In this document: positions 31,917 through 40,377 of the stretch, one piece after another
How positions within the stretch are numbered: the stretch's first letter is position 1
How the letters are laid out: each line of letters begins with the position of its first letter
Assembly (NCBI RefSeq): GCF_004683905.1
Contig: NZ_CP038438.1
Coordinates: 2,790,001 to 2,854,000 of the forward strand
Origin: Pseudomonas fluorescens
GTDB taxonomy: Bacteria; Pseudomonadota; Gammaproteobacteria; Pseudomonadales; Pseudomonadaceae
Reading direction: 5' to 3'
DNA length: 64,000 nucleotides
Translations under genes and position numbers: made by a program
Notes under the pieces: generated by a model
Databases searched by the model: none
What the model was told of the DNA's origin: nothing
The model's input: the letters and a program-made list of their open reading frames with translations, nothing else

Positions 31917-32117
31917 ATGAAGAGCGAATACCGGCAGATCGTTGAGTCGATCATTTCACAGGAAGCCAAATTGGCTGAGGTGAAGCGAATGCACGCTGAG
32001 GCTGTCGCCCGTCTAGAGCAAACAACTGAGTGGGTAGCGTTCAATGAGGCCAGCCTGGAAAAGTATAACGACAGGCTGGCTGAGCTTGAGGCCGGGCTAA
32101 CTCTTTTAGAAACCTAA
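31917..32117 (+). CDS. small coiled-coil phage protein
   Basis: 66 residues, nearly all helix with heptads (VESIISQEAKLAEVKRMHAE, LEKYNDRLAELEAGLTLLE). AGAGG upstream. Short coiled-coil genes before holins are common in phages and function is unknown. Confidence 0.55.
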   Translation: MKSEYRQIVESIISQEAKLAEVKRMHAEAVARLEQTTEWVAFNEASLEKYNDRLAELEAGLTLLET

Positions 32118-32405
32118 ATGGCTTGCAAGGAGATTGGGGTATTTGATTGGTCCTTTGGTCGCTCTCACTCTGTTCAATACATCGACCACAACCATGATGT
32201 CCTTGCTCGAGTCGAATTCACTGCCGGTCCAAAGCCGCGTGCAGAGGCTATCCGCTGTCAGATCGGATTCGAAAACATAAAATGAGGACGTTTCGTCCCA
32301 AGGGACTTCTTTCGCCAGTTCCTTTACCTGCTTCACAAAAGAGGTGTAACGCTCATTGTATGTGTCGTCTGCCTCAAATCTGAAGGTCACTATAAAATTT
32401 GCCAT
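32106..32405 (-). CDS. small hypothetical protein, minus-strand cargo
   Basis: 99 residues from MANFIVTFRFEADDTYNERY; AAGGATGG upstream supports this start over the frame to 32543. The opening beta strand and YTSFVKQVKELAKEV helix give a ferredoxin-like pattern resembling stand-alone SinR-like or antitoxin-like small proteins. It opposes the late operon, hence likely expressed separately, perhaps in the lysogen. Confidence 0.55.
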   Translation of the reverse strand: MANFIVTFRFEADDTYNERYTSFVKQVKELAKEVPWDETSSFYVFESDLTADSLCTRLWTGSEFDSSKDIMVVVDVLNRVRATKGPIKYPNLLASHLGF

Positions 32406-32459
32406 GGTTCCATCCTTTGTCGCGATTGTAGGGATCTCGACGATAGCACGGAGCCATAT

Positions 32460-32483
32460 GTCCGCCACCAAGCGGGCTTTTTT
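32460..32483 (+). terminator. intrinsic terminator before the holin gene
   Basis: GTCCGC/GCGGGC (one G-T pair) followed by six T, 30 bases before the holin. Confidence 0.65.
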
Positions 32484-32514
32484 ATTCCCGACTCCCTGAC
32501 GGGGAGGAACCGAG

Positions 32515-32847
32515 ATGCCAAACATGCCAGACAAACCAGACACATGGGCGATAGCGCTTGCGTGGTTGAGCCAGCATTCGCCGATTCTCTATGCGGCTGC
32601 GCTGTCCTGCGCGATGGCCGTTTTGCGGATCACTTACGGTGGCGGTACACGTCGCCAGATGCTGGTGGAAGGCGCCATCTGCGGCGGCCTAACGCTGACC
32701 ATCATCAGCGGGCTGGATTTCTTCGGCCTTCCTCAGAGCATGGCCACCTTTGCCGGCGGCTGGGTCGGCTTCCTGGGAGTGGAGAAGATCCGGAACATTG
32801 CGGATCGGGTGACTGACTTCAAGTTGCCGAGCCGCAAGGCCGAGTAA
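32515..32847 (+). CDS. phage holin, lambda S-like class
   Basis: 110 residues. Three hydrophobic stretches: ALAWLSQHSPILYAAALSCA, a second at LVEGAICGGLTLTIISGLDF and a third at MATFAGGWVGFLGVE, then a basic tail FKLPSRKAE. This is the phage holin lambda-family arrangement; it would form lesions in the inner membrane to time lysis. GGAGG upstream. The endolysin and spanins are 28 kb away, so the lysis genes are split. Confidence 0.78.
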   Translation: MPNMPDKPDTWAIALAWLSQHSPILYAAALSCAMAVLRITYGGGTRRQMLVEGAICGGLTLTIISGLDFFGLPQSMATFAGGWVGFLGVEKIRNIADRVTDFKLPSRKAE

Positions 32848-32848
32848 G

Positions 32849-32889
32849 TCGCGACACGTTTCGAGAATCATCAAGTTGTGTCGCGACAC
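32849..32889. repeat. GTGTCGCGACAC inverted repeat, copy 2
   Basis: TCGCGACACGTTT ... GTGTCGCGACAC in the 59-base gap between holin and Acb2 genes, ending just before the Acb2 ribosome site. Same arms as the element inside the antirepressor gene. Confidence 0.7.
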
Positions 32890-32906
32890 GCGACGAGGAG
32901 AGCAAC

Positions 32907-33137
32907 ATGGATAACCAGCACAAGAAGATCACCGGCTACCGCGATCTGACCCAATCTGAAATCGACGGCATGAATTCGATCAAGACTCTTGAGGCGGGCG
33001 CCGGCGAATTGTTCAAACAAATCGGTCAGATTGAAGGTGTCGACCCGCGACTGCTGGCATTGGCCAAGACCAACTTGCAGCAAGGCTTCATGTGGTTCGT
33101 TCGCTCGATCGCAAAACCCGCTGATCCTTTCAACTGA
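32907..33137 (+). CDS. acb2: Acb2-like anti-CBASS cyclic-nucleotide sponge
   Basis: 76 residues, MDNQHKKITGYRDLTQSEID, NSIKTLEAGAGELFKQI, then LAKTNLQQGFMWFVRSIAKP. The order GYR-x-L-x-x-x-EID-x-x-N-x-IK followed by LQQGFM-x-x-x-R-x-IA-P is characteristic of the Acb2/Tad1 helical-hairpin family. Acb2 forms a hexamer that binds cyclic di- and trinucleotides and starves CBASS effectors of their signal. It sits in the late region right after the holin. Length is typical. Which nucleotides it binds cannot be read here. Confidence 0.78.
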   Translation: MDNQHKKITGYRDLTQSEIDGMNSIKTLEAGAGELFKQIGQIEGVDPRLLALAKTNLQQGFMWFVRSIAKPADPFN

Positions 33138-33148
33138 TGTTCATTGGT

Positions 33149-33478
33149 TCATATGCGGACTTCGTACAAGTTCCAGCAAGCGTTGATGGCCTCTTCGCGG
33201 GTGACAAAGAGTGTTTTCGCTTGTTCTGGGTGCGGAATTTTCAGGTCAGTAATGGGGCTTAGCAAAGTCAAAAAATCCCGAGGATCGCGATTCACGTGCA
33301 CTTCCTGCATCTGATTCAGTAAATAGCCCTCTGCCGTAAGAATCGCGACAGCTGCCTCCTTGTGATTACGGGCAAAAGCGATCGCGGTCTCATTTGCCTT
33401 ATCGCGATTCCCGAGCAGCAGCATGGAGGCCGCGAGCTGCACTGCGGCCTGGCCTGCCTGGTTTATGAAGTCAATCAT
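33149..33478 (-). CDS. small hypothetical protein, minus-strand cargo
   Basis: 109 residues from MIDFINQAGQAAVQLAASML (ATG at 33478; a TTG at 33484 is also in frame). N-terminal amphipathic helix, then AKANETAIAF-like helices and DPRDFLTLLSPITDLKIPHP. No family recognised. Opposes the late operon directly after Acb2, so may be part of an accessory or counter-defence insert. Confidence 0.5.
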   Translation of the reverse strand: MIDFINQAGQAAVQLAASMLLLGNRDKANETAIAFARNHKEAAVAILTAEGYLLNQMQEVHVNRDPRDFLTLLSPITDLKIPHPEQAKTLFVTREEAINACWNLYEVRI

Positions 33479-33720
33479 GTCCAATAGATCCTTGTGGTTG
33501 GCTTATCCGACATTGGGGGTCGTTTCGTGCGAAATCAAGCTTTGGTTGGATCGCAGCGACCGGTACCGTCAGCCGAATAGGGCCGAAAGACGAAGTCACG
33601 GTGTTCGGTCTCGGGCCAAAGTGCCACGACCTGCAATGTCTGGGTGCGATGCTGCTCGGCGAGCAGAAACTGATTGATGTGCTACTGGATGGCGGGGAAG
33701 AGTTGGTGTGCCGCATGTGA
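33477..33720 (+). pseudogene. frame-shifted small phage gene
   Basis: ATG at 33477 opens MSNRSLWLAYP, but the protein-like sequence continues only in the +1 frame from about 33492 (WLIRHWGSFRAKSSFGWIAA, then GPKDEVTVFGLGPKCHDLQ) to TGA at 33718. That second frame has no start codon upstream. A one-base indel near 33478-33500 best explains this. It overlaps the divergent neighbour start by CATG. Confidence 0.4.
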
Positions 33721-33750
33721 ATGCGGCACGAAAACTAAAATTTTCTGCGC

Positions 33751-34014
33751 TTAACGGCTCGGGAAGACGACACATTGCACCAATGGCTGGGACGCTGCGA
33801 TGCACTCCTCACCTCGTTCGTGCAACGGCTGATAGAGGCTTCCCAAAATAAAACCCATGATCGCCCAAATAACGCAGTAGATCTTAGGGCGTTCTTTTGG
33901 GCCATCTGTACCATTTGCGTACGCGATGCCCTTCCGCAGCTGGCGGGCTAACAAGTAAAGCAAAGGGCATAAAACTGCTAAAGCAAAGCTGAATAGGCCA
34001 ATCGTAGGGGTCAT
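33751..34014 (-). CDS. small membrane protein, cargo
   Basis: 87 residues with hydrophobic segments at about 5-23 (IGLFSFALAVLCPLLYLLA) and 46-60 (YCVIWAIMGFILGSLY). Minus strand, low G+C, no family recognised. 34015-34171 shows no gene. Confidence 0.55.
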   Translation of the reverse strand: MTPTIGLFSFALAVLCPLLYLLARQLRKGIAYANGTDGPKERPKIYCVIWAIMGFILGSLYQPLHERGEECIAASQPLVQCVVFPSR

Positions 34015-34171
34015 GTCTGTTTCTCAAAAGCTGATAGGGAGCTCAATCCTTTGTGCGGTTCTCAGTCCAGCCAAAAAATGACGTCATTTTAATGACTGCC
34101 TGATTGGATCCAACTAATACAAGCAACACGCCATCTTTTCAATCCCTCCTTCTAACTATCAGTGAACCCTT

Positions 34172-34249
34172 ATGACAACCAAGCAACCCGACTGGGAGGC
34201 GATCGAACGAGCCTGCCCAGCCGAGATTGCAAACATCAGGGCTTACTGA
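34172..34249 (+). pseudogene. 25-residue relic of a terminase-small or HTH-type protein
   Basis: MTTKQPDWEAIERACPAEI resembles the conserved beginning of phage small-terminase or DNA-packaging HTH proteins (usually DWE-x-IE-x-x-Y-x-AG). It stops after 25 residues at TGA. Probably the remnant of a gene replaced by the DUF2280 protein encoded 900 bases on. Confidence 0.3.
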
Positions 34250-34343
34250 GCAGGCAAGCAACAATTCCGGGCTCTACGCATTCCGGAGCGATCATGAAAA
34301 TGATGACTGCTACTGCAAGTACTAAGTAAATCGTGTTTTTCAT
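34236..34343 (-). CDS. 35-residue membrane peptide
   Basis: MKNTIYLVLAVAVIIFMIAP followed by a short tail with two Cys. GAGG lies upstream of the ATG. Its 3' end overlaps the relic on the other strand. One transmembrane segment; function unknown. Confidence 0.45.
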   Translation of the reverse strand: MKNTIYLVLAVAVIIFMIAPECVEPGIVACLLSKP

Positions 34344-34457
34344 CCTGCGAGCCTCGTTGGTTACTGAGCGCTCATTAGGCCCCGGCTGGCTCGCACATTG
34401 GCGGGCAATCTGCCCCTCTTTTGGGGGCGAACTCTGAATTGAGAAGGTTCTTCTGGT

Positions 34458-35081
34458 ATGAATCGGCCGCGTCCTCCTGCGTCATTGGTCGAGCTATCCG
34501 ATCTTTCGGATTTCGGCACCCGCCTGATGCCAGCCCCCGAAGTATGGGAATGGCTCCAGTCCGAAATCCTCGCCGACACCGGCAGCATCCACAACGAAGA
34601 ACACGCCCATCTGATCGATGCGGACATTCGTGTGATGTGGGCGTCTGCTGCCTTCACGAAGAAGGGGCGCACGGTGGTGGGCCAAGCCGAACAGGTAGCG
34701 TTCCGCGCCGGCGGCTGGCAGAAGGCCCGGATGGAACAGCAGATGCGAGATTGGTTCGGCGACGTGCCGGCCTACAACATCACGCTGGCTGCCGACTACT
34801 GCGCCCAGTGTTCCGATGCTGACTTCTGCGCCTTGGTCGAGCATGAGCTGTATCACATAGCCCAAGCGACCGATAAGTACGGTCAGCCAGCATTCACCCA
34901 AGACGGATTGCCCAAGCTTGAGATGCGCGGACACGACGTTGAAGAGTTCGTCGGTGTGGTGCGTCGCTATGGGGCGAGCCCTCAAGTGCAAGAGCTGGTG
35001 GACGCTGCAAACAAGCCTGCTGAGGTAGGAAAAATGAACATTTCTAGGGCCTGCGGAACCTGTCTGCTCAAGTCGGCCTGA
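34458..35081 (+). CDS. putative phage metallopeptidase
   Basis: 207 residues. Zinc motif HELYH in CALVEHELYHIAQ with a further GHDVEEFVGVVRRYG segment whose His and Glu could complete the site, preceded by YNITLAADYC. This matches the Phage_metallopep family encoded just before the small terminase in several Pseudomonas siphophages. Substrate unknown; it may process a virion or host protein. Opens the packaging/structural operon. Confidence 0.75.
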   Translation: MNRPRPPASLVELSDLSDFGTRLMPAPEVWEWLQSEILADTGSIHNEEHAHLIDADIRVMWASAAFTKKGRTVVGQAEQVAFRAGGWQKARMEQQMRDWFGDVPAYNITLAADYCAQCSDADFCALVEHELYHIAQATDKYGQPAFTQDGLPKLEMRGHDVEEFVGVVRRYGASPQVQELVDAANKPAEVGKMNISRACGTCLLKSA

Positions 35082-35112
35082 TTCTGGACAGGCTCTGGAC
35101 GGATGAAAATCT

Positions 35113-35628
35113 ATGGCAGCCCTTCAAAACGACGTGAAGGCCTTTATTGTTCAGGCCTTGGCGTGCTTCGACACGCCGTCACAGGTTGTTGAAGCCGTCC
35201 AAAAGGAATACGGGATATCGGTGACCCGCCAACAGGTGGAGACACACGATCCCACAAAGACATCAGGGAAAGGCCTGGCCAAGCGCTGGGTGACGATGTT
35301 TGAAGATGCCCGCAAGCGCTTTCGCGAAGAAACTGCAGAGATCCCGATTGCGAACCGTGCATACCGCTTGCGAGCCATGAACCGGTTTGTTGAGCGGGCA
35401 GAGTCGCTGAAGAACATTGGCCTGGCCATGCAGATCCTTGAGCAGGCCGCGAAGGAAACCGGTGACGTGTATGTCAATCGGCGCATAGAGCCTGACAAGA
35501 CTCTTGATGAAGAGATCAAGGTCCTTGAGATCGAGAAGCGCAAAGCCGAACTCAAGCTGATAGAGAAGGGTGGCGGCAACTCCAACGCCCAGCTTCTGGC
35601 TGATCTGATTGCGAGGCTGCCTTCATGA
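35113..35628 (+). CDS. terminase small subunit (DUF2280)
   Basis: 171 residues. N-terminal helix-turn-helix-like part (FDTPSQVVEAVQKEYGISVT), central RLRAMNRFVERAESLKNIGL, and charged C-terminal helix EIKVLEIEKRKAELKLI. DUF2280 proteins occur next to the large terminase and are taken as DNA-recognition subunits for packaging. Overlaps the large terminase by ATGA. Confidence 0.8.
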   Translation: MAALQNDVKAFIVQALACFDTPSQVVEAVQKEYGISVTRQQVETHDPTKTSGKGLAKRWVTMFEDARKRFREETAEIPIANRAYRLRAMNRFVERAESLKNIGLAMQILEQAAKETGDVYVNRRIEPDKTLDEEIKVLEIEKRKAELKLIEKGGGNSNAQLLADLIARLPS

Positions 35629-36962
35629 TTGCCAATACCGGCAACCTATTGCTTGATCGCCAGTTGGCGCGCTGGTATCCGCTCAAGGATCACCCGGTGC
35701 AGCTCGCACTGGTTGCTGCTGTCGCGGAAGGCATTCGTTTCCCGTTGGTTCCTGCAGGTCGCCGGAGCGGTAAGACCGAGCGGTTCAAGCGCTTCCTGGT
35801 GAAGCAGGCATCCGCCTACACCGGCATGTACTTCGCCGCAGCGCCGACGCACGCTCAGGCCAAGAAGATTTTCTGGGATGACCTCAAGGCTTTCACGCTG
35901 AGCTGCATGCACAGTCGCCGGCCTTCTGAGTCTGACCTGATCATCTACCTGGACAACGGTAGCGAGATCCACGTCATCGGGTTGGACAAGCCGCAACGTA
36001 TCGAAGGCATCCCTTGGACTGGCGGCGGTATCGACGAATTCGCCGACATCAAACCGGATGCCTGGGAGGCCAACATTCTCCCAGCGTTGAACACCGTCAA
36101 CCCAACCATGCCGGATTACCGAGCCTGGTGCTGGCTGCTCGGTGTTCCGGACGGTCTGAACCACTATTACGACCTGTGCATGCAGGCTGAGTCGGGCAGT
36201 GATCCGAACTTCCGGGTGTTCCACTGGAAGTCGGCCGAGATCCTGCCGCCCGATGTGATGGACGCGATGAAGCGGGCCATGTCGGCAAAGCAGTTCAAGC
36301 AAGAATTTGAAGCCTCGTTCGAAACAGCGTCTGGCCGGATCTACGAGGACTACAGCAAAGCGAACGTCACGAATGCCGCCATTGAGCCGCACGAGCAACT
36401 GATGTGGATGCACGACCAGAACTTCACACCTCTGTCATCCGCGATCGGTGTCCGGCGCAACGACGGCAAAGACCTTTATCTGCTGGATGAGATCGTGCTG
36501 ATCAGCGCTGTATCGAAGCAGTCGGCTGCTGAGTTCGTGGACAAATTCAAGGACCACAAGAACAAGCACGTCCTGATCTATGGTGACCCTGCGGGCAAGG
36601 CCGGCGAAAAGCACGGCCACGCCTCTGACTACACCGACATTGAGGGCGTGCTGAAGGCCAATGGCTGGACGTACACGCGCAAGGTCAAGCCGGCGCACCC
36701 GTCCATCAAGGATCGGCAGAACGCCGTTCGGGCAAAGATCCTGACCGCGTCAGGCGAAACCAGCCTGTTCATCAACCCTGTTACAGCGCCTTGGTGCCAC
36801 AAGGGATTGAGCACGGTTCAGCTTCAGGCTGGGTCAACGTTTCAGGAAGACCAGAAGAACGACTACCAGCACATCACCACGGCGATAGGCTATTGCATCG
36901 ACGTTGAGTGGCCGTGCATCAAACGCACAGGCGGAACACGCCGAATTGGAGGCTTGGCCTGA
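35625..36962 (+). CDS. terminase large subunit
   Basis: 445 residues. Walker A-like VPAGRRSGKTERFKRFL, a Walker B region near IEGIPWTGGGIDEFADIKPD and a C-terminal RNaseH-like nuclease (ALGVRR-like strand, LIYGDPAGKAGEKHGHASDY with acidic residues, then GYCIDVEWPC). ATPase that packages phage DNA and cuts it. Ends with TGATG coupling to the portal gene. Confidence 0.9.
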   Translation: MIANTGNLLLDRQLARWYPLKDHPVQLALVAAVAEGIRFPLVPAGRRSGKTERFKRFLVKQASAYTGMYFAAAPTHAQAKKIFWDDLKAFTLSCMHSRRPSESDLIIYLDNGSEIHVIGLDKPQRIEGIPWTGGGIDEFADIKPDAWEANILPALNTVNPTMPDYRAWCWLLGVPDGLNHYYDLCMQAESGSDPNFRVFHWKSAEILPPDVMDAMKRAMSAKQFKQEFEASFETASGRIYEDYSKANVTNAAIEPHEQLMWMHDQNFTPLSSAIGVRRNDGKDLYLLDEIVLISAVSKQSAAEFVDKFKDHKNKHVLIYGDPAGKAGEKHGHASDYTDIEGVLKANGWTYTRKVKPAHPSIKDRQNAVRAKILTASGETSLFINPVTAPWCHKGLSTVQLQAGSTFQEDQKNDYQHITTAIGYCIDVEWPCIKRTGGTRRIGGLA

Positions 36963-38422
36963 TGCCAGTGCAATCGACAAACCCGGACTACGACGCGCAC
37001 ATCGCCGAGTGGGAGATGATGGATGACGCGCTTGAGGGTGAGTGCGCCGTCAAGCGCAATGAACGCAACCTGCCCAAACCGAGTGGCATGGTTGAGGCCG
37101 AAAAGCTCGACGCCGCCGGTAACAAGTACCTTTACGCGAACTACACGGCCCGCGCTCAGTACGAACACTGGGTGCGCGACTCTCTGCGCTCGATGATGGG
37201 GTTGGTGTCTCGGTTGATCCCGGAGATCGAATTGCCCGCCGGCCTGAAAGGGCTGGAGGACAACGCCACAGCGGACGGCTTCGGCCTGAAGCAGTTGTTC
37301 TTCCGCATGGTGCGCCAGGCTATCTCGCACGGTCGGGTGCCGCTGGTGGTGAACATTGATGAGCGCGGTGAGCCGTATCTCTCGACGTATGCCACGCGCA
37401 ACGCCATCAACTGGGACACCGCAGATCGGGGCGGCCGGCAGGATCTGGTCCTTTCGGTGTTCCGCGAGTTTCGCAAGAAGGGCGGCGATCGCTACAGCCA
37501 CGACTGCGACACGGTTTTCCGTGAGTTCTTCATGCAGAACAGCGTTTGCTACACCTCGGTACGCAATGAGGGTGGCGAACTCGTCGAGGACGAGAAACCC
37601 CTCGGCACTACGGGCACTGACAACCGTCTGGTCAAGGGGCTGCCCTACCTGCCGGTGATCTACTGCGGTTCGACCGACAACTCGCCAGACGTCGACGAGG
37701 TGCCACTGCTGACCATGGCGCGGGCCGCGTTGAAGTCGTATCAGCTGAGTGCCGACTACTTCACCGCGCTGCACCAAACCAGCCATCCGCAGCCGTGGGT
37801 ATCGGGTCTCGATGACTCCGTAGAGCTCAGCGTGACCGGGCCATCGGCGGCATGGGATCTTGGCCCGAATGGTAAGTGTGGCTATTTGGAATTCCAGGGC
37901 GCCGGCGTTGAGGCTGTTCGCAAGGCCATGGATAGCCAGAAGAGCGCGGCGCTTGAAGCAGGCGCCAAGGTCATGGACGTGGGTGGCACTGAGTCGGGCG
38001 AGGCGCGCAAGACACGCCAGAACGATCAGCATGCCACGTTGCATAGCATTGTCATCACGGCGGCAGAGGCGGTGGAGCAGGGCCTGCGGTATGCAGCTGA
38101 GTGGAAGGGCTACGACCCCAAGCAGGTCAAGTTCAAGGTGAACCCTGAGTTCGTGACCCCGGTGGTCGACGCCCAGGTGCTCGCCGAGCTGCTGAAGGGC
38201 GTGATGGCCGGGACGATCAGCGCTGACACCTACTGGCAGTACCTCACCACCGGCAAGTTGCCGGATCGCCCATATGAAGACGAAGCCGACCTGATCAGCG
38301 ATGAGCGGGAGTCGGCCGGCATCAACCTGGATAAAGACGATGCCAACGACAAACCTGGCGCAGGCAGACAGCCAACTGCTGGAGCAGACGACGCGCCACT
38401 CGGTAATGCTGGAGCGGCTTAA
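36962..38422 (+). CDS. portal protein (DUF4055)
   Basis: 486 residues from MPVQSTNPDYDAH; its ATG overlaps the terminase TGA. DUF4055 pattern: HWVRDSLRSMMGLVSRLIPE, ISHGRVPLVVNIDERGEPYL, LPYLPVIYCGSTDN and HQTSHPQPWVSGLDD, with a disordered acidic end. Forms the ring at the packaging vertex. Position after the terminase agrees. Confidence 0.82.
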   Translation: MPVQSTNPDYDAHIAEWEMMDDALEGECAVKRNERNLPKPSGMVEAEKLDAAGNKYLYANYTARAQYEHWVRDSLRSMMGLVSRLIPEIELPAGLKGLEDNATADGFGLKQLFFRMVRQAISHGRVPLVVNIDERGEPYLSTYATRNAINWDTADRGGRQDLVLSVFREFRKKGGDRYSHDCDTVFREFFMQNSVCYTSVRNEGGELVEDEKPLGTTGTDNRLVKGLPYLPVIYCGSTDNSPDVDEVPLLTMARAALKSYQLSADYFTALHQTSHPQPWVSGLDDSVELSVTGPSAAWDLGPNGKCGYLEFQGAGVEAVRKAMDSQKSAALEAGAKVMDVGGTESGEARKTRQNDQHATLHSIVITAAEAVEQGLRYAAEWKGYDPKQVKFKVNPEFVTPVVDAQVLAELLKGVMAGTISADTYWQYLTTGKLPDRPYEDEADLISDERESAGINLDKDDANDKPGAGRQPTAGADDAPLGNAGAA

Positions 38423-39452
38423 GGCCGGCGAGGTCAAGAAGTTCGAGAAGTACCTTCGCCAGATCGACACGCTTGTGCGGGTGCAGTTGACCCGCAAGGA
38501 GCTGACCACCTACAGCCGGGACCGCCTTGAGCAGTTCCTGGCTCGTGTGGACGGAAAGCTGCTCGAGATCTACAAGGCCTACGGCGATCTGGTGCAGACA
38601 GATCTGGTCGATATCGCTCTGTACGAGTCGACCTTCGAGGCCAACAGCCTGAGCAAAGCGCTGTCCATCGACGCGGTGGTGCCGACCAACACGGTGATCC
38701 GCGCGGCGGTGTTCTCCTATCCGCTGCAGGTCAAAAGCATCGACGGCGGCAAGCTGCTGAAGAGCTTCATCAGCGGCTGGTCGCGCACTGAGACGATGCG
38801 GGTCACGAACACCATCCGCCTCGGCTTCGGCCAAGGCCAGACCAACGCCCAAATCATCCAGGCTATTCGCGGTAACGCGGCGCAAAACTTCACGGACGGC
38901 ATTCTTGCGGTGAGCAATCGCAACGCCGCCTCCGTGGTGCAGACTGCGATCCAGCATGTGGCCACCACGGCGCGGATGGAAACGCTGAGGGCCAACAGTG
39001 ACGTGGTGCTGGGTTACCGCTGGGTGTCGACGCTCGACCGCAAGACCTCACAGGAGTGCAAGGGCCTAGACGGCATGCGCTTCGATTTGGGCAAGGGGCC
39101 TTTGCCGCCGGCGCACATCAACTGCCGGTCGACTACAGTGCCGACCACCAGGCTTTCGGAGATGTTTGCCAAGGACGCCACGCGCGCTTCGGTGGGCGAC
39201 AATGGTGGCGCGCAGGTTGATGCCAGCCTGAACTATTACGAGTGGCTGGCAACGCAGCCGGCGAGCTTCCAGGATCATGCCCTCGGGCCGGTCCGGGGCA
39301 AGTTGTTCCGCGATGGAGGGCTGACGCCGGAGAAGTTCGCCAAGCTGCAGCTCGACAAGTCGTTTAAGCCGCTGACCCTGGCGCAGCTTAAGGAAGCCGA
39401 ACCCGACATGTTCACCCGAGCAGGCGTTACACTCGGCGCTCAACCAAGTTGA
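38340..39452 (+). CDS. phage head morphogenesis protein (Mu F / SPP1 gp7 type)
   Basis: 370 residues from MPTTNLAQADSQLL, overlapping the portal gene end by about 80 bases. Helical first half; the second half has NTIRLGFGQGQTNAQIIQAI, ATTARMETLRANSDVVLGYR, then WVSTLDRKTSQECKGLDG and PPAHINCRSTTVP, the conserved minor head protein motif (Cys and H-x-N-CR). Minor capsid protein, probably near the portal. Confidence 0.85.
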   Translation: MPTTNLAQADSQLLEQTTRHSVMLERLKAGEVKKFEKYLRQIDTLVRVQLTRKELTTYSRDRLEQFLARVDGKLLEIYKAYGDLVQTDLVDIALYESTFEANSLSKALSIDAVVPTNTVIRAAVFSYPLQVKSIDGGKLLKSFISGWSRTETMRVTNTIRLGFGQGQTNAQIIQAIRGNAAQNFTDGILAVSNRNAASVVQTAIQHVATTARMETLRANSDVVLGYRWVSTLDRKTSQECKGLDGMRFDLGKGPLPPAHINCRSTTVPTTRLSEMFAKDATRASVGDNGGAQVDASLNYYEWLATQPASFQDHALGPVRGKLFRDGGLTPEKFAKLQLDKSFKPLTLAQLKEAEPDMFTRAGVTLGAQPS

Positions 39453-39460
39453 GATGGCAC

Positions 39461-39949
39461 ATGCAGATCATCGTTGAGGACGGGAAGGGCAGGCCGGACG
39501 CTAATAGCTTCGTGCCTCTGGAGAAGCTGACCTTCTACCGCGACTACTACGGGTTCAGGATCCCTGCAACTGAGGCCGATCAGGTCGAACTGCTGCTGCG
39601 CGCCGCAGCCGATATCAACGCTCGTCAATGGAAGGGCAGCAAGGCCAATCCCAAGCAGGCTATGGCCTGGCCGCGACATGACTGCAAGATCGAATATCAG
39701 ACTCTCTCAGAGACATTCGTGCCCTTTGAGCTTGAGTGGGGCCAAGTACGGCTGGCAGTTGAGTTATACGCCGCCGAGCAGGGGTTTAAGATCGAGGAGC
39801 CGACTCACTGCGCTGAACCAAACGGCCGGCGCACACGGTTGAACCGCGATACGCCCGGATTGCGCATGCGCCCGCCGCCATATGCCCCGAGCAGGACGCA
39901 GTTTGCGGATTACCTAGTGACGCGTGGTTTGACGGTCGTACCGAGGTGA
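39461..39949 (+). CDS. DnaT-like / head-tail connector-like protein
   Basis: 162 residues from MQIIVEDGKGRPDANSFVPL, then FYRDYYGFRIPATEADQVEL and AAADINARQWKGSKANPKQA with AWPRHDC. This is the putative DnaT-like ssDNA-binding domain frequent in phage head regions, probably a connector protein despite the name. Encoded between minor head and scaffold. Confidence 0.65.
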   Translation: MQIIVEDGKGRPDANSFVPLEKLTFYRDYYGFRIPATEADQVELLLRAAADINARQWKGSKANPKQAMAWPRHDCKIEYQTLSETFVPFELEWGQVRLAVELYAAEQGFKIEEPTHCAEPNGRRTRLNRDTPGLRMRPPPYAPSRTQFADYLVTRGLTVVPR

Positions 39950-40025
39950 GTTAGTTCGTCACATCACAGTATCGCCAAGAGTTGTCAGGTGGCACAGTCC
40001 AGCTTCCCCAAATGGAGTTCGAGAA

Positions 40026-40292
40026 GTGTCAAAAACAGCCAAGGAATACCTCGATACACAGCTTCCTGAAAAACCTGATCCGGAGCACGATTCAGGCTCA
40101 CAATTCATTTTCGCGATCCTCGATTTCAAAGAAATCGAACCTGATGATGTAACTGCCAGCATGAAGAACGAAATCATCGCCTTGGCAATACCTAGACTTC
40201 ACCTAGCTTATCCATGGGCCTCGGCAATTGTTCCAGATCAGATGGGTGTAAATCCCAGCGGATGGCTGATGCATTTCAAAGTCATACGATAA
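40026..40292 (+). CDS. small hypothetical cargo protein
   Basis: 88 residues from GTG with GGAG upstream. SKTAKEYLDTQLPEKPDPEH, then VTASMKNEIIALAIPRLHLA. It interrupts the head operon, has its own terminator and a lower G+C, so it is cargo. The fold resembles small immunity-like proteins but no family is assigned. Confidence 0.55.
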   Translation: MSKTAKEYLDTQLPEKPDPEHDSGSQFIFAILDFKEIEPDDVTASMKNEIIALAIPRLHLAYPWASAIVPDQMGVNPSGWLMHFKVIR

Positions 40293-40311
40293 ATTTGTAA
40301 AAACCACACAA

Positions 40312-40337
40312 AACCTCGGCCATGCCGGGGTTTTTTT
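40312..40337 (+). terminator. intrinsic terminator after the cargo gene
   Basis: AACCTCGGC CAT GCCGGGGTT followed by seven T, inside the structural operon. Late transcription must pass it, consistent with an antitermination mechanism. Confidence 0.8.
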
Positions 40338-40377
40338 ATGCCCGTCAGGCGGGCCAACCAATCCCCAGGGGATACCC

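Noticed and set aside
31606..31920. 104-codon plus-strand gene before the coiled-coil gene
   Set aside because: Begins inside a terminator region, has no ribosome site and an Arg/Leu-rich composition without a domain.
36890..38509. 539-codon minus-strand frame opposite the portal gene
   Set aside because: Antisense shadow; no start signal and no recognisable family.
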